From the NCBI RefSeq assembly GCF_900475415.1, contig NZ_LS483388.1, forward strand, positions 1,908,001 through 1,972,000: a DNA stretch of 64,000 nucleotides. Direction: 5' to 3'. Shown piece by piece: positions 1 through 7,671 of the stretch. Source of the DNA: Streptococcus porcinus. GTDB lineage: Bacteria > Bacillota > Bacilli > Lactobacillales > Streptococcaceae. The translations under genes were made by a program, and so were the position numbers. The notes under the pieces were generated by a model that was not told the origin of the DNA, searched no databases, and saw only the letters and a list, made by a program, of their open reading frames with translations. Numbering within the stretch: position 1 is the first letter of the stretch; each line of letters begins with the position of its first letter.

Positions 1-798
1 AATAGTCATAACTGCAGCCAATGCCACAGCAAAGGACAAGATTCCTCCCCAAGTTTCTATAGAGGCAAGTTTTTTTATACTTCCTAAAATACTAATGATT
101 AAGCCTAAAATAAATCCTAAAGTCATTGGCTCACCAAAGATACCAAGTTTTGTTTTCAAAGATTCTGGATTTAATTTAACTTTATTAATGCCTAACAAAT
201 TCCATAAGGGGTCAAGTATTAAAGCCGGAATAAGGGTTTCAATATTATGAATAGAATTAATCGTAGCATTTTTAACTCCATAATACTCTGACCAACGGTC
301 TGCTAAGACTTCTGACATCACTAACGAATAAAGTAAAACAAAAACCATGAAAGCAAAAGAAAGAACAAAGTTTCCTGTCGCTACGTAGGCCATTGTCCCC
401 CAAATCATGTAACCAAAATTATTCCATAAATTTGAAGGTACAAACACTCGAGTAATACCTGTTAAGAATAAAACAAGCTCAATCAAAAGACCAAAGACAA
501 AGAAAGACAAACCAATTTCAGAAGAGAAGGCGGTCAAAGATCCAGCCTGCCAACCAATATCAACAATAGGAAGGTTAAGTCCAGTTGTTTCAACCATTTG
601 CTGGATATATTTGGTTACCATTGGAGCAAAAGCCGAAATTATCCAGCCAAATCCCGTTAGACCAACACCTGCACGTAAAGCACAGAAGAAAGCCCGTTTA
701 GGATTAACTTTTAGAAAAAGACTAACAATAAAAATCATTGCAGGTACAACCGTTGCTGCACCAAAAACTTCGAAAAATTTGTGTAGAGCTTCTAACAT
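1..798 (-). CDS. PTS galactitol-type EIIC component (3' end off the window)
   Basis: This is the sugar-translocating membrane subunit of a phosphotransferase system, most like the galactitol (GatC) family. The frame is open from an ATG at 796-798 to the left edge (266 codons seen). It begins MLEALHKFFEVFGAATVVP and runs through several hydrophobic segments, with a stretch reading NSIHNIETLIPALILDP that suits the EIIC-GAT fold. An AGGTGA-like ribosome binding site precedes the ATG. It is the third gene of the minus-strand operon with the dehydrogenase and the FG-GAP-like protein. EIIA and EIIB are not in view and may lie beyond the edge. The family is clear to me; the substrate is inference and need not be galactitol. 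Confidence 0.8.
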   Translation of the reverse strand, partial: MLEALHKFFEVFGAATVVPAMIFIVSLFLKVNPKRAFFCALRAGVGLTGFGWIISAFAPMVTKYIQQMVETTGLNLPIVDIGWQAGSLTAFSSEIGLSFFVFGLLIELVLFLTGITRVFVPSNLWNNFGYMIWGTMAYVATGNFVLSFAFMVFVLLYSLVMSEVLADRWSEYYGVKNATINSIHNIETLIPALILDPLWNLLGINKVKLNPESLKTKLGIFGEPMTLGFILGLIISILGSIKKLASIETWGGILSFAVALAAVMTI

Positions 799-818
799 AG
801 AGTCACCTTTTTACTTAC

Positions 819-832
819 ATTAAGCGCTTACA
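819..832 (-). promoter_or_regulatory. cre-like site before the EIIC gene
   Basis: On the minus strand TGTAAGCGCTTAAT matches 12 of 14 positions of the catabolite-responsive element TGWAANCGNTNWCA; only the last two positions differ. It sits 21 bp upstream of the EIIC start, inside the operon. CcpA binding here is inference. Confidence 0.4.
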
Positions 833-883
833 TTTTACTTAGAGATGAAATCCCTTTTCTAAACCTGTAAGGCCTGATTTATT

Positions 884-1840
884 TTATGCGTTGACAACAT
901 TGACAGCATTTCCATCAAAGAAAGATAGGATATTAGCAGCAGCCTCTTCAGCTAGGGTAATACGGCCTTCAATCGTTCCTGTTCCGGCATGCGGGCTCAT
1001 GATAACATTATCAAGTTGACGTAGTTCTTCAGATACCTCTGGTTCAAATTCAAAAACATCGAGTCCTGCACCCGCAATTTGACCTTCCTTAAGTGCCCAA
1101 ATCAAATCTTCCTCAGCAACAATCGGTCCACGAGCAGCATTAATTAAATAACTGCGATTCTTCATTTTCGTGAAAACATTTTTATCAAACTTATGCCTAG
1201 TTGATGGTAATAAAGGCGCATGAATTGTAATCACATCAGCTTCACTAACAAGCTGATCAAACTCTAGATAAGCGACCCCTAACTCTTTTTCACGGTCTAC
1301 TGGTAAACGATAAACATCATTATAAACAGTATTCATACCTAGAGCCTTTGCAAATTGTGCCACTGTTGATCCGATGCGACCCATGCCATAAATCCCCAAA
1401 GTAGCCCCATGAAGAGTCATCCCCTGATAACGACGTTCACTTGGATCAATCCATTTTCCTTCCCTTACAACTTTATCGTAAAAGGCTAAACGTTTGGTTG
1501 TTGCCATCATTAAAGCAATAGTCATTTCAGCAGTCGGTATACGTACTGCTTGAGGAGAATTGGAAACTGTGATTCCTTTTTCTTTTGCATAAGCAATATC
1601 TACGTGGTCAAAGCCAACAGCATTTAAAGAAATAATCTGTAAGTTTTTTCCTGCATCAATCATCTCTTTGTCAGCCTGATGCCCCATTAATAACCAAGCA
1701 TCATAATCTTTCAAATGTTTAAGCACATACTCTCTTGAAAACGGTACATCTTTTGAGTAGGTAACATCAAACTGATCCATGAGCTTTGTCAGTCCTTCTT
1801 GAGGGACTATCCCTGTAACAAGTACTTTCTTTTTCGTCAT
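884..1840 (-). CDS. D-2-hydroxyacid dehydrogenase, NAD-dependent
   Basis: This 318-aa protein interconverts a 2-hydroxyacid and a 2-oxoacid with NAD(P)H. The Rossmann motif GMGRIG is at residues 152-157, and the family's catalytic triad is in place: Arg237 (in NAARGP), Glu266 (in DVFEFEP) and His284 (in SPHAG), with the standard 29 and 18 residue spacings. The length is normal for the glyoxylate/hydroxypyruvate/gluconate 2-reductase branch. It lies between the FG-GAP-like gene (38-bp gap) and the PTS EIIC gene, so it probably handles a product of the imported sugar or sugar acid. The true substrate cannot be read from the sequence. Confidence 0.88.
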   Translation of the reverse strand: MTKKKVLVTGIVPQEGLTKLMDQFDVTYSKDVPFSREYVLKHLKDYDAWLLMGHQADKEMIDAGKNLQIISLNAVGFDHVDIAYAKEKGITVSNSPQAVRIPTAEMTIALMMATTKRLAFYDKVVREGKWIDPSERRYQGMTLHGATLGIYGMGRIGSTVAQFAKALGMNTVYNDVYRLPVDREKELGVAYLEFDQLVSEADVITIHAPLLPSTRHKFDKNVFTKMKNRSYLINAARGPIVAEEDLIWALKEGQIAGAGLDVFEFEPEVSEELRQLDNVIMSPHAGTGTIEGRITLAEEAAANILSFFDGNAVNVVNA

Positions 1841-1878
1841 AAAATCCTCCTTAATATTTATAATATATGGTTATGACC

Positions 1879-2898
1879 TTAAAAACATAATTCATAAAGG
1901 GCCACCTGATGACTACCATTATTAGCAGAAAACAGATAAGACTTCCCATCTTTATCAAAAGCTAAACAATTACTTGATGCAACCCCAGCTTCTACTAAAT
2001 ACGATTTAAAGTGACCATCTAGATAATTAAAAACACGAAGCTCTGCTTTTTCTGACCGCCAGCCAAAAACAAAAGAAGCAATACCTGAGATAGTTCCACT
2101 CCAAATCGCGTGACCAAATGGAGTTAAATCTGGGTAATGGTATAATTCGTGATTGAAATCCTCAGAGAGCACTCTCAAATGATCACCATGGAAACCTTGA
2201 ATCACTATATTCTCGATATGACCATCATTATCAATATCTCCTTGTACAATGTCGCTGGTTTCCTGACCATATAAAATATCTAAACGCCAATCGTCAGTAT
2301 CTGAACAATCCGGATAAGTCAGCTTAACAACCCCTTCTACAGCTGTAATCAAAGAATAACCTTCTGAGTTCGCTCTATAATAACCATGGTTCTTTAACAG
2401 ACACAAGGGTAATTCTTTAAGTTGCTCTAGCGATAATGACTTACTATCAAACTTACCCACAAAAAGTCGCCCCTTATCCGACCAATCCTCGACAAAAGCT
2501 TTCGAATTAGCAATAGTTGCACCAATAAATAACAGTTCTCCTCTCTGATTTTCAACTAAATCAAATCTGTGAAGATAAGGAAAATCTGCAATCTTTTGGA
2601 TATTCCAAGTGCTACCATTGAAAAAACCATAGATGATTTGACATTCCTTAGCATTAAAACCTGGATAAAACTTCTGTGTCGCCAAAAAATTCATTGTTCC
2701 CGGAACTTGTACAATAGACATCGTTCCACCGATATCCTGCCAAACCACTTGCTTATCAAGGCCTCGATTTAGATCATAAGCAAAACAAGCAGCATCAACT
2801 TCCGAAGCAACTAACAGAAAATCTGCAGTTCCTTTCTGAAGTCGGCAAACAGCATAAGCAGCTGGTAAATCATCTGTTAATAACTTTTTAACCTGCAT
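1879..2898 (-). CDS. intracellular FG-GAP/VCBS-like beta-propeller protein of unknown function
   Basis: I do not recognise a named family for this 339-aa protein. It has no signal peptide or membrane segment, so it should be cytoplasmic. Around residues 217-236 it carries GDIDNDGHIENIVI, the Asp-rich calcium-loop pattern of FG-GAP/VCBS blades, and regularly spaced aromatic and Gly-rich beta-type segments elsewhere fit a propeller. It is the first gene after the two LacI-type operators and is followed by the dehydrogenase and PTS EIIC. It may be an epimerase, lactonase or lyase acting on the imported sugar; that is inference from context only. The AGGAGG ribosome binding site just upstream supports the start. 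Confidence 0.65.
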   Translation of the reverse strand: MQVKKLLTDDLPAAYAVCRLQKGTADFLLVASEVDAACFAYDLNRGLDKQVVWQDIGGTMSIVQVPGTMNFLATQKFYPGFNAKECQIIYGFFNGSTWNIQKIADFPYLHRFDLVENQRGELLFIGATIANSKAFVEDWSDKGRLFVGKFDSKSLSLEQLKELPLCLLKNHGYYRANSEGYSLITAVEGVVKLTYPDCSDTDDWRLDILYGQETSDIVQGDIDNDGHIENIVIQGFHGDHLRVLSEDFNHELYHYPDLTPFGHAIWSGTISGIASFVFGWRSEKAELRVFNYLDGHFKSYLVEAGVASSNCLAFDKDGKSYLFSANNGSHQVALYELCF

Positions 2899-2927
2899 GA
2901 AACCTCCTTAGCAAGCTCACTTTTAGA

Positions 2928-2944
2928 GTTAAACGGTTAACCAA
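2928..2944. promoter_or_regulatory. LacI-family operator, copy 1
   Basis: GTTAAACGGTTAACCAA contains the dyad GTTAA-N4-TTAAC with the central CG typical of LacI/GalR operators. It lies 30 bp upstream of the FG-GAP-like gene. An identical 17-bp copy lies 83 bp further upstream. The adjacent LacI-type gene is the obvious candidate regulator. Confidence 0.72.
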
Positions 2945-3010
2945 CTCCGTAAAAAAATAGAGGCGAAGACCTGAACTGCAACGGTTACACACAAAATCTT
3001 TTTCTTTTGC

Positions 3011-3027
3011 GTTAAACGGTTAACCAA
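3011..3027. promoter_or_regulatory. LacI-family operator, copy 2
   Basis: This is an exact repeat of the 17-bp sequence at 2928-2944. The 83-bp spacing is close to eight helical turns, so two repressor dimers could bind the same DNA face and loop the promoter. A weaker third match (GCAACGGTTAC) lies between them at 2978-2988. Confidence 0.72.
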
Positions 3028-3061
3028 AGACATCACTATTATAACGCTAGCCAACTAATAA

Positions 3062-3075
3062 AGCAAGCGTTTACA
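3062..3075 (-). promoter_or_regulatory. cre-like site upstream of the LacI-controlled operon
   Basis: On the minus strand TGTAAACGCTTGCT matches the cre consensus at 12 of 14 positions. It lies upstream of operator copy 2, where a CcpA site would place the operon under carbon catabolite control. No experimental support is visible. Confidence 0.5.
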
Positions 3076-3094
3076 AGAAATTATTTTAAAAATT

Positions 3095-3123
3095 TAGTGA
3101 GTCTAGAAATTCTAGACTCACTA
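3095..3123 (-). terminator. inverted repeat terminator after the LacI-type gene
   Basis: A perfect inverted repeat with 14-nt arms around a single A starts six bases after the lacI-type stop codon. On the minus strand it is followed by an A/T-rich tract, so it is probably a weak intrinsic terminator separating the regulator from the operon it controls. Confidence 0.6.
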
Positions 3124-3129
3124 TTATTT

Positions 3130-4116
3130 CTAAAAAGAGTGACGAATAATGATTTCGTTAACCACTTCCAACAGTTCTGGACTAGCAACTGAAGATCTAT
3201 CCCCTCTCAACTTTGTTATCAAGTGATCCGCAGCCAAACAACCAATACCATAAGAATCTTGTTTGATACAAGACACCGATGGCGTCAACAATTGCATCCA
3301 TTCCAAGTCTTCATAAGTTCCCAGACCAAAATCGTTAGGATAATGATATGGTGACTGATTAACAATTTTCATGAAACTCAAAAGAGTAGGTCCGTTCATC
3401 ATCAAGAAGGCTGGCTTAGAAGACGAATTCTTTATAATATTCAAAATATACTCATCACTGCCATCCTCACCTAAAATGATTAAATGGTCTTGACTAGCTG
3501 TAACCATTTCTTTAAAGCCTTTATATCGCAATTCTCGTGTCGAAATTCCCTCAATCGGAAAACTGACAAAATAAATTTCCTGATAACCTGCAGCAATCAT
3601 CTCTTGTAAAAATTGTTTTGTAGAGGCTTCATTGTCAGAAACAATTGTATCAAACTGAAGCTGGTTGGCTTGCCTATCAACCATGACAAGGGTTTGAGGA
3701 TCAAAAGCACTGACAAAGGGGTTATTAGGATCTACGGAATCAAGAATGATACCTGACACATCTTGTTGTTTTAAATGGTGCAAGTTCTCCAGCTCAATCT
3801 GAAGGTTATTATCTGAGTTAGTGAAGTTAACCGTATAACCATATCGCTGGCAAGTGTCATGAATCCCTTTCATCACCGAAGAGATAAAGGGGTTGGTAAT
3901 ATCAGCAATAACTACCCCTATAGTCTGTGTATCACGCGTGACTAAACTCTGAGCAATTTTACTTGGCTGGTAGCCCGTAACATCAATTGCCTGCTTTATC
4001 TTTTCTTTCGTCGTTAGAGACATCTTTTTATAGTTCCCATTAAGGTAATAAGAAACGGTAGCTTTTGACACTCCAACTAACTTAGCAATATCATTAATAG
4101 TTACCTTTTCAAACAT
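3130..4116 (-). CDS. LacI-family transcriptional regulator
   Basis: This 328-aa protein has the LacI N-terminal helix-turn-helix (INDIAKLVGVSKATVSYYLN, about residues 7-26) followed by a periplasmic-binding-protein-like effector domain (QTIGVVIADITNPF near 64-77). The length is typical for the family. It sits directly upstream of two 17-bp operators and of the FG-GAP/dehydrogenase/PTS operon, all on the same strand, so it most likely represses that operon in the absence of its sugar effector. The downstream hairpin separates its transcript from the operon. The effector is unknown. Confidence 0.9.
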   Translation of the reverse strand: MFEKVTINDIAKLVGVSKATVSYYLNGNYKKMSLTTKEKIKQAIDVTGYQPSKIAQSLVTRDTQTIGVVIADITNPFISSVMKGIHDTCQRYGYTVNFTNSDNNLQIELENLHHLKQQDVSGIILDSVDPNNPFVSAFDPQTLVMVDRQANQLQFDTIVSDNEASTKQFLQEMIAAGYQEIYFVSFPIEGISTRELRYKGFKEMVTASQDHLIILGEDGSDEYILNIIKNSSSKPAFLMMNGPTLLSFMKIVNQSPYHYPNDFGLGTYEDLEWMQLLTPSVSCIKQDSYGIGCLAADHLITKLRGDRSSVASPELLEVVNEIIIRHSF

Positions 4117-4242
4117 GTCTAACTCCTAATCATCCTATCGTTCATTACGCATATTATATCATGATTGAAGCAATTATCAAGTAACGACGACAGATGACGA
4201 CTACGCTTATACTCAAAAATCTTATCTGTCCAATGTAACAAT

Positions 4243-4272
4243 AAAAAAAGGTAAGTCTATACGACTTACCTA
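4243..4272 (-). terminator. intrinsic terminator of the ula operon
   Basis: On the minus strand GGTAAGTC and GACTTACC arms around a 5-nt loop are followed by a run of seven T. It lies 60 bp after the ulaF stop and before the lacI-type gene's promoter region. Confidence 0.85.
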
Positions 4273-4331
4273 AGGATAGTTAGCGAAGTATTATGTTATT
4301 GTTTCTCCCCTTCTTCAGAGTTAAGACAACC

Positions 4332-5045
4332 TCAGTGCTCATCACCTTTTTGACCATAGTAAGCATTAGGCCCGTGTTTACGCAAATAATGCTTGTCCAT
4401 GATGTATTTTGGTGCTGCTTCCACACGTGGATTAATCTGTTCGGTGAAACGATTCATTTTAGCAACTTCTTCTAAAACAACGGAATGATAAACTGCTTGT
4501 TCAGGCGTTTTTCCCCAAGTAAATGGACCGTGATTGCGCACCACAATCCCTGGCACAGCCATCGGGTCAAGTTCACGTTTACTAAATTCTTCTAGAATTA
4601 CAGTACCCGTTTCTTTTTCATAAGCACCATTGACTTCTTCTATTGTTAAAGAGCGAGCGCAAGGAATCGGACCATAAAAGTAGTCCGCATGAGTCGTTCC
4701 ATAAAAGGGAATATCACGACCTGCCTGAGCCCAACCAACTGCTTCTGTAGAATGGGTATGGACAATACCACCAACCTCAGGCCACGCTTTATAAAGTTGT
4801 ACATGCGTTGGTAAGTCTGATGAGGGATTTAAGTCTCCTTCAATAACATTTCCCTCAAGGTCAGTGACAACCATGTTTTCTGGTGTCAATAGGTCATAAT
4901 CTACACCAGAGGGTTTAATGACAATGCAGCCTAGGTCACGACATACTTCTGAGACATTACCCCAAGTGAATTTGACAAGTCCATGTTCTGGTAGAGACTT
5001 GTTAGCTGCACACACACGTTCTCGCATTTCTTGTAAATTTTTCAT
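4332..5045 (-). CDS. ulaF: L-ribulose-5-phosphate 4-epimerase
   Basis: This class II aldolase-family enzyme converts L-ribulose 5-phosphate to D-xylulose 5-phosphate, the last step of anaerobic L-ascorbate use. At 237 aa it has normal length. It shows the zinc-binding HTHSTE segment (residues 96-101), GNVSEV near the phosphate site (about 29-34) and VRNHGPFTWG (about 169-178). Four bases separate it from ulaE, and it is the last gene of ulaA-B-C-D-E-F, followed by a terminator. The context distinguishes it from AraD of arabinose use. Confidence 0.93.
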   Translation of the reverse strand: MKNLQEMRERVCAANKSLPEHGLVKFTWGNVSEVCRDLGCIVIKPSGVDYDLLTPENMVVTDLEGNVIEGDLNPSSDLPTHVQLYKAWPEVGGIVHTHSTEAVGWAQAGRDIPFYGTTHADYFYGPIPCARSLTIEEVNGAYEKETGTVILEEFSKRELDPMAVPGIVVRNHGPFTWGKTPEQAVYHSVVLEEVAKMNRFTEQINPRVEAAPKYIMDKHYLRKHGPNAYYGQKGDEH

Positions 5046-5049
5046 CCTG

Positions 5050-5913
5050 TCACCTCAATCCCGCTTTTTCAATAAGTGGGTAAAGGAAGGCTTGGGCTTC
5101 TTTGATAGCAGCCACTGTCTCCTCAACCGTCTCACAATTTTCTGACCACATTTCAATCAAGAAAGGCCCCTTGTAATTAGTCTTCTTGATAACAGCAAAC
5201 ATCTCTTCCCAATCAACACACCCTTGACCAAAGGGAACGTCACGAAATTGCCCTTTACAGGTTTCTGTAACAGCATAGGTATCTTTTAGGTGGAGAGCAG
5301 CAATAGATTTATGGCCATTGTAAAATTCACTCCACAAATCATTATGCCAAGCAGAAACATTCCCTGTATCCGGATAAACAAAGAGGTAAGGTGAATCTAT
5401 CTCCTTTTCAACTGCCAAATATTTTTCAATAGAATTGATAAAAGGATCATCCATAATTTCAATGGATAACATGACTTGCGCTTCTTCAGCCCAGTCACAA
5501 GCCTTTCTTAGGTTTTTGATAAAACGAGCACGGGTTTCAGGTGATTTTTCTTCGTAATAAACGTCATAACCAGCTAATTGAATGGTTCGAACACCCAGGT
5601 CCTGAGCCAATTCAATACATTGTTTCATTAGATTAAGTGATTTAGTTTCAATAGTCGGATCGTTTGAGCCCAATGGATAACGTCTATGTCCAGAGAAACA
5701 AATTGTTGGAATCCGAATCCCAGTTTCATAAATAGCCTTAACAATATCTAGACGCTCTTCTTTGCTCCACTCCAGCCGAGCAAGGCGAGCATCTGATTCG
5801 TCCACAGACATTTCCACAAAGTCGAAGCCTAAATCTTTTGCAAATTCTAAGCGTTCCCGCCAAGAAAAATGTTTTGGCGTAGCTTTTTCATAAATACCAA
5901 TAGGACGCGCCAT
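5050..5913 (-). CDS. ulaE: L-ribulose-5-phosphate 3-epimerase (L-xylulose 5-phosphate epimerase)
   Basis: This TIM-barrel enzyme interconverts L-xylulose 5-phosphate and L-ribulose 5-phosphate in the ascorbate pathway. The protein is 287 aa from the start MARPIGIYEK at 5913. That start has a GGGGG ribosome binding site, while the longer open frame upstream would overlap ulaD. Metal-site segments visible include SIEIMDDPF and FVYPDTGN in the middle and LHLKDTYAV and FLIEMWSEN towards the end. It lies between ulaD and ulaF with gaps of only 4 bp on each side. Confidence 0.92.
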   Translation of the reverse strand: MARPIGIYEKATPKHFSWRERLEFAKDLGFDFVEMSVDESDARLARLEWSKEERLDIVKAIYETGIRIPTICFSGHRRYPLGSNDPTIETKSLNLMKQCIELAQDLGVRTIQLAGYDVYYEEKSPETRARFIKNLRKACDWAEEAQVMLSIEIMDDPFINSIEKYLAVEKEIDSPYLFVYPDTGNVSAWHNDLWSEFYNGHKSIAALHLKDTYAVTETCKGQFRDVPFGQGCVDWEEMFAVIKKTNYKGPFLIEMWSENCETVEETVAAIKEAQAFLYPLIEKAGLR

Positions 5914-5917
5914 ATGG

Positions 5918-6583
5918 TTACCCCCAAATACGTTTGATTTCGTCTTTGAATGCACGCGCCGCTGCAGCAGGATCTTCTGACTCAGTTATACCACGACCTG
6001 CGATAAATGTAAAGACATCAACCCCTTCAAAAAGCTTCAAGGTGCTTACATCTAGACCTCCAGTTACTGATACTCGGAAGCCCATTTCAATCAATTTTTT
6101 CACCTTTTTAAGGTCTTTTTCACCCCAAGTTTCACCAGCTAAAAGAGCATCGCGGGATTGGTGATAGATAGCTTGGGAAATCCCTGCGTCTAACCACAAT
6201 TGTGCTTGTTCAAAGGTCCAGTCTCCATACAATTCAATTTGTATCTCACCTTTATCGCCACGAATTTCTTTAATGGCCTTAAGGGCTGCCTCCATAGTTG
6301 GAATAGTAGCACAACAAATACAAGTCATCCAGTCTGCTCCACGAAGAGCATTGTTTTTAGCGACCGTACCGCCTGCATCAGCACACTTAGTGTCAGCAAC
6401 GATTATTTTTTCAGGGAAAAGACTCCGTAGAACTTCCACTAACTCACTACCTACTTGAAGCAAACAAACTGTTCCCGCTTCAATAACATCAACTTCATGA
6501 CCAACTGAAACAGCGGCCTTAATAGCTCCTTGCAAATCAGAATGATCTAGAGCAACTTGTAAATTTGGGATATGTTTTGACAC
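5918..6583 (-). CDS. ulaD: 3-keto-L-gulonate-6-phosphate decarboxylase
   Basis: This OMP-decarboxylase-superfamily enzyme decarboxylates 3-keto-L-gulonate 6-phosphate to L-xylulose 5-phosphate. The 221-aa protein carries the family's IIVADTKCADAGG segment (about residues 60-72), which includes the DxK metal/phosphate motif, and a VTGGLDV loop (about 174-180) near the phosphate-binding end of the barrel. It follows the PTS genes in the ula operon with a 50-bp gap to ulaC. The hexulose-6-phosphate synthase (HxlA) subgroup is the main alternative, but the ulaABC and ulaEF neighbours decide in favour of UlaD. Confidence 0.93.
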   Translation of the reverse strand: MSKHIPNLQVALDHSDLQGAIKAAVSVGHEVDVIEAGTVCLLQVGSELVEVLRSLFPEKIIVADTKCADAGGTVAKNNALRGADWMTCICCATIPTMEAALKAIKEIRGDKGEIQIELYGDWTFEQAQLWLDAGISQAIYHQSRDALLAGETWGEKDLKKVKKLIEMGFRVSVTGGLDVSTLKLFEGVDVFTFIAGRGITESEDPAAAARAFKDEIKRIWG

Positions 6584-6633
6584 TATCTATTCCTCTTTCT
6601 AAATGTTCGATATTTTTGACATGACTGTCAGCC

Positions 6634-7119
6634 TTAAGATTCCAAATCCAAACCTTCAAGATAGGGACTATTTTTTGATTCTTCTACTAAAGCCAAAACA
6701 TCTTCAGAAGATTGACATGCTAGAAGACGATCAATTGAATTTTCCATATCAAATAGTGCAATGATTTGAGGGATTGCTACTGTTGTGTGGATGTCAGAGC
6801 TAGTCGCTGCTAAAGCCAACAGAACCTGAACCTCTTTACCATCCGGGAAAACAACTGGATTGGTTAATGTAATTAATGAGAAAGCATCTCTTTGCACACC
6901 TGCTTCGGGCCTTGCGTGTGGCATGGCCATCCCTGGCATCAAAATATAATAGGGACCGTATTCTTCTGTCGAATCAATAATTGCCTGATAATATTCTTCT
7001 AAAACGGCACCACTTTCAATTAAGGGATCCACTGAAAGTTTAACAGCCTCTTGCCAGCTTTCTGCTGACAGGCCTAGTCGAATAGAATTGTTCTCGATAA
7101 AAGCTTGTTTTAAGTTCAT
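6634..7119 (-). CDS. ulaC: PTS L-ascorbate EIIA component
   Basis: This cytoplasmic phosphocarrier passes phosphate from HPr to UlaB during ascorbate uptake. The 161-aa protein belongs to the fructose/mannitol EIIA fold. The phosphorylatable histidine is in the segment GMAMPHARPEAG (His at about residue 68). It begins MNLKQAFIENNSIRLG with an AGGAT-type ribosome binding site. It lies between ulaB (62-bp gap) and ulaD in the operon. Confidence 0.93.
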   Translation of the reverse strand: MNLKQAFIENNSIRLGLSAESWQEAVKLSVDPLIESGAVLEEYYQAIIDSTEEYGPYYILMPGMAMPHARPEAGVQRDAFSLITLTNPVVFPDGKEVQVLLALAATSSDIHTTVAIPQIIALFDMENSIDRLLACQSSEDVLALVEESKNSPYLEGLDLES

Positions 7120-7181
7120 GTCATATCCTTTCTTTACTGTCAGTCAAAAAGCTTCTTTTCAACAAATGATTTATCAAAAGC

Positions 7182-7460
7182 TTACAATACTTGACTAAGC
7201 TTCTCTTTGATTTCTTGGTCATCCATTAAATTATCAAGACCAACCAGATGCCCTTTAGTCCGACCATCTAATTCATGAATTAAGTGATTAGAAGCAACCA
7301 CAATATCGTAACCCGCTGCTAAGCTTTTTGCTTCACCGACTGAACAAGATGCAGACTGAATATCCGTTACACCAAGTTGACGTAAAGCATTTTCAACTTT
7401 CATTTTGATAACCATAGATGATCCCATACCATTTCCACATGCTGTTAAAATTTTAACCAT
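7182..7460 (-). CDS. ulaB: PTS L-ascorbate EIIB component
   Basis: This 92-aa cytoplasmic protein carries the active-site cysteine that hands phosphate to the incoming ascorbate. The Cys8-containing loop TACGNGMGSSMVIKMKVE at the N-terminus is characteristic of the lactose/ascorbate EIIB fold. It is separated from ulaA by an unusually long 211-bp gap that holds a stem-loop, whereas the genes after it are more closely packed. Confidence 0.93.
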   Translation of the reverse strand: MVKILTACGNGMGSSMVIKMKVENALRQLGVTDIQSASCSVGEAKSLAAGYDIVVASNHLIHELDGRTKGHLVGLDNLMDDQEIKEKLSQVL

Positions 7461-7568
7461 AATCTTTTTCCTTTTTCTTTCATTTTGATATATCGCAGAG
7501 CTATTTAGTTATTAATTCTTACGATTGGAGTTTATTTTTAAATAGTGTAATAACCTAATAAGCTTTGC

Positions 7569-7593
7569 TGACTATTGCTCAATAGAATAGTCA
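7569..7593 (-). other. stem-loop in the ulaA-ulaB gap
   Basis: TGACTATT and AATAGTCA form an 8-bp stem around a 9-nt loop in the middle of the 211-bp gap between ulaA and ulaB. No T-run follows on the minus strand, so it is not a classic terminator. It may be an RNA processing or stabilising element that sets the ratio of the membrane subunit to the soluble proteins. Confidence 0.35.
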
Positions 7594-7671
7594 ACAAGTC
7601 TTATCTGTTATAAGTATCTCTTTCTTGCGCTTAGCCATCCTAAGACAAATCAAACAAGGGACAAACCCCTT

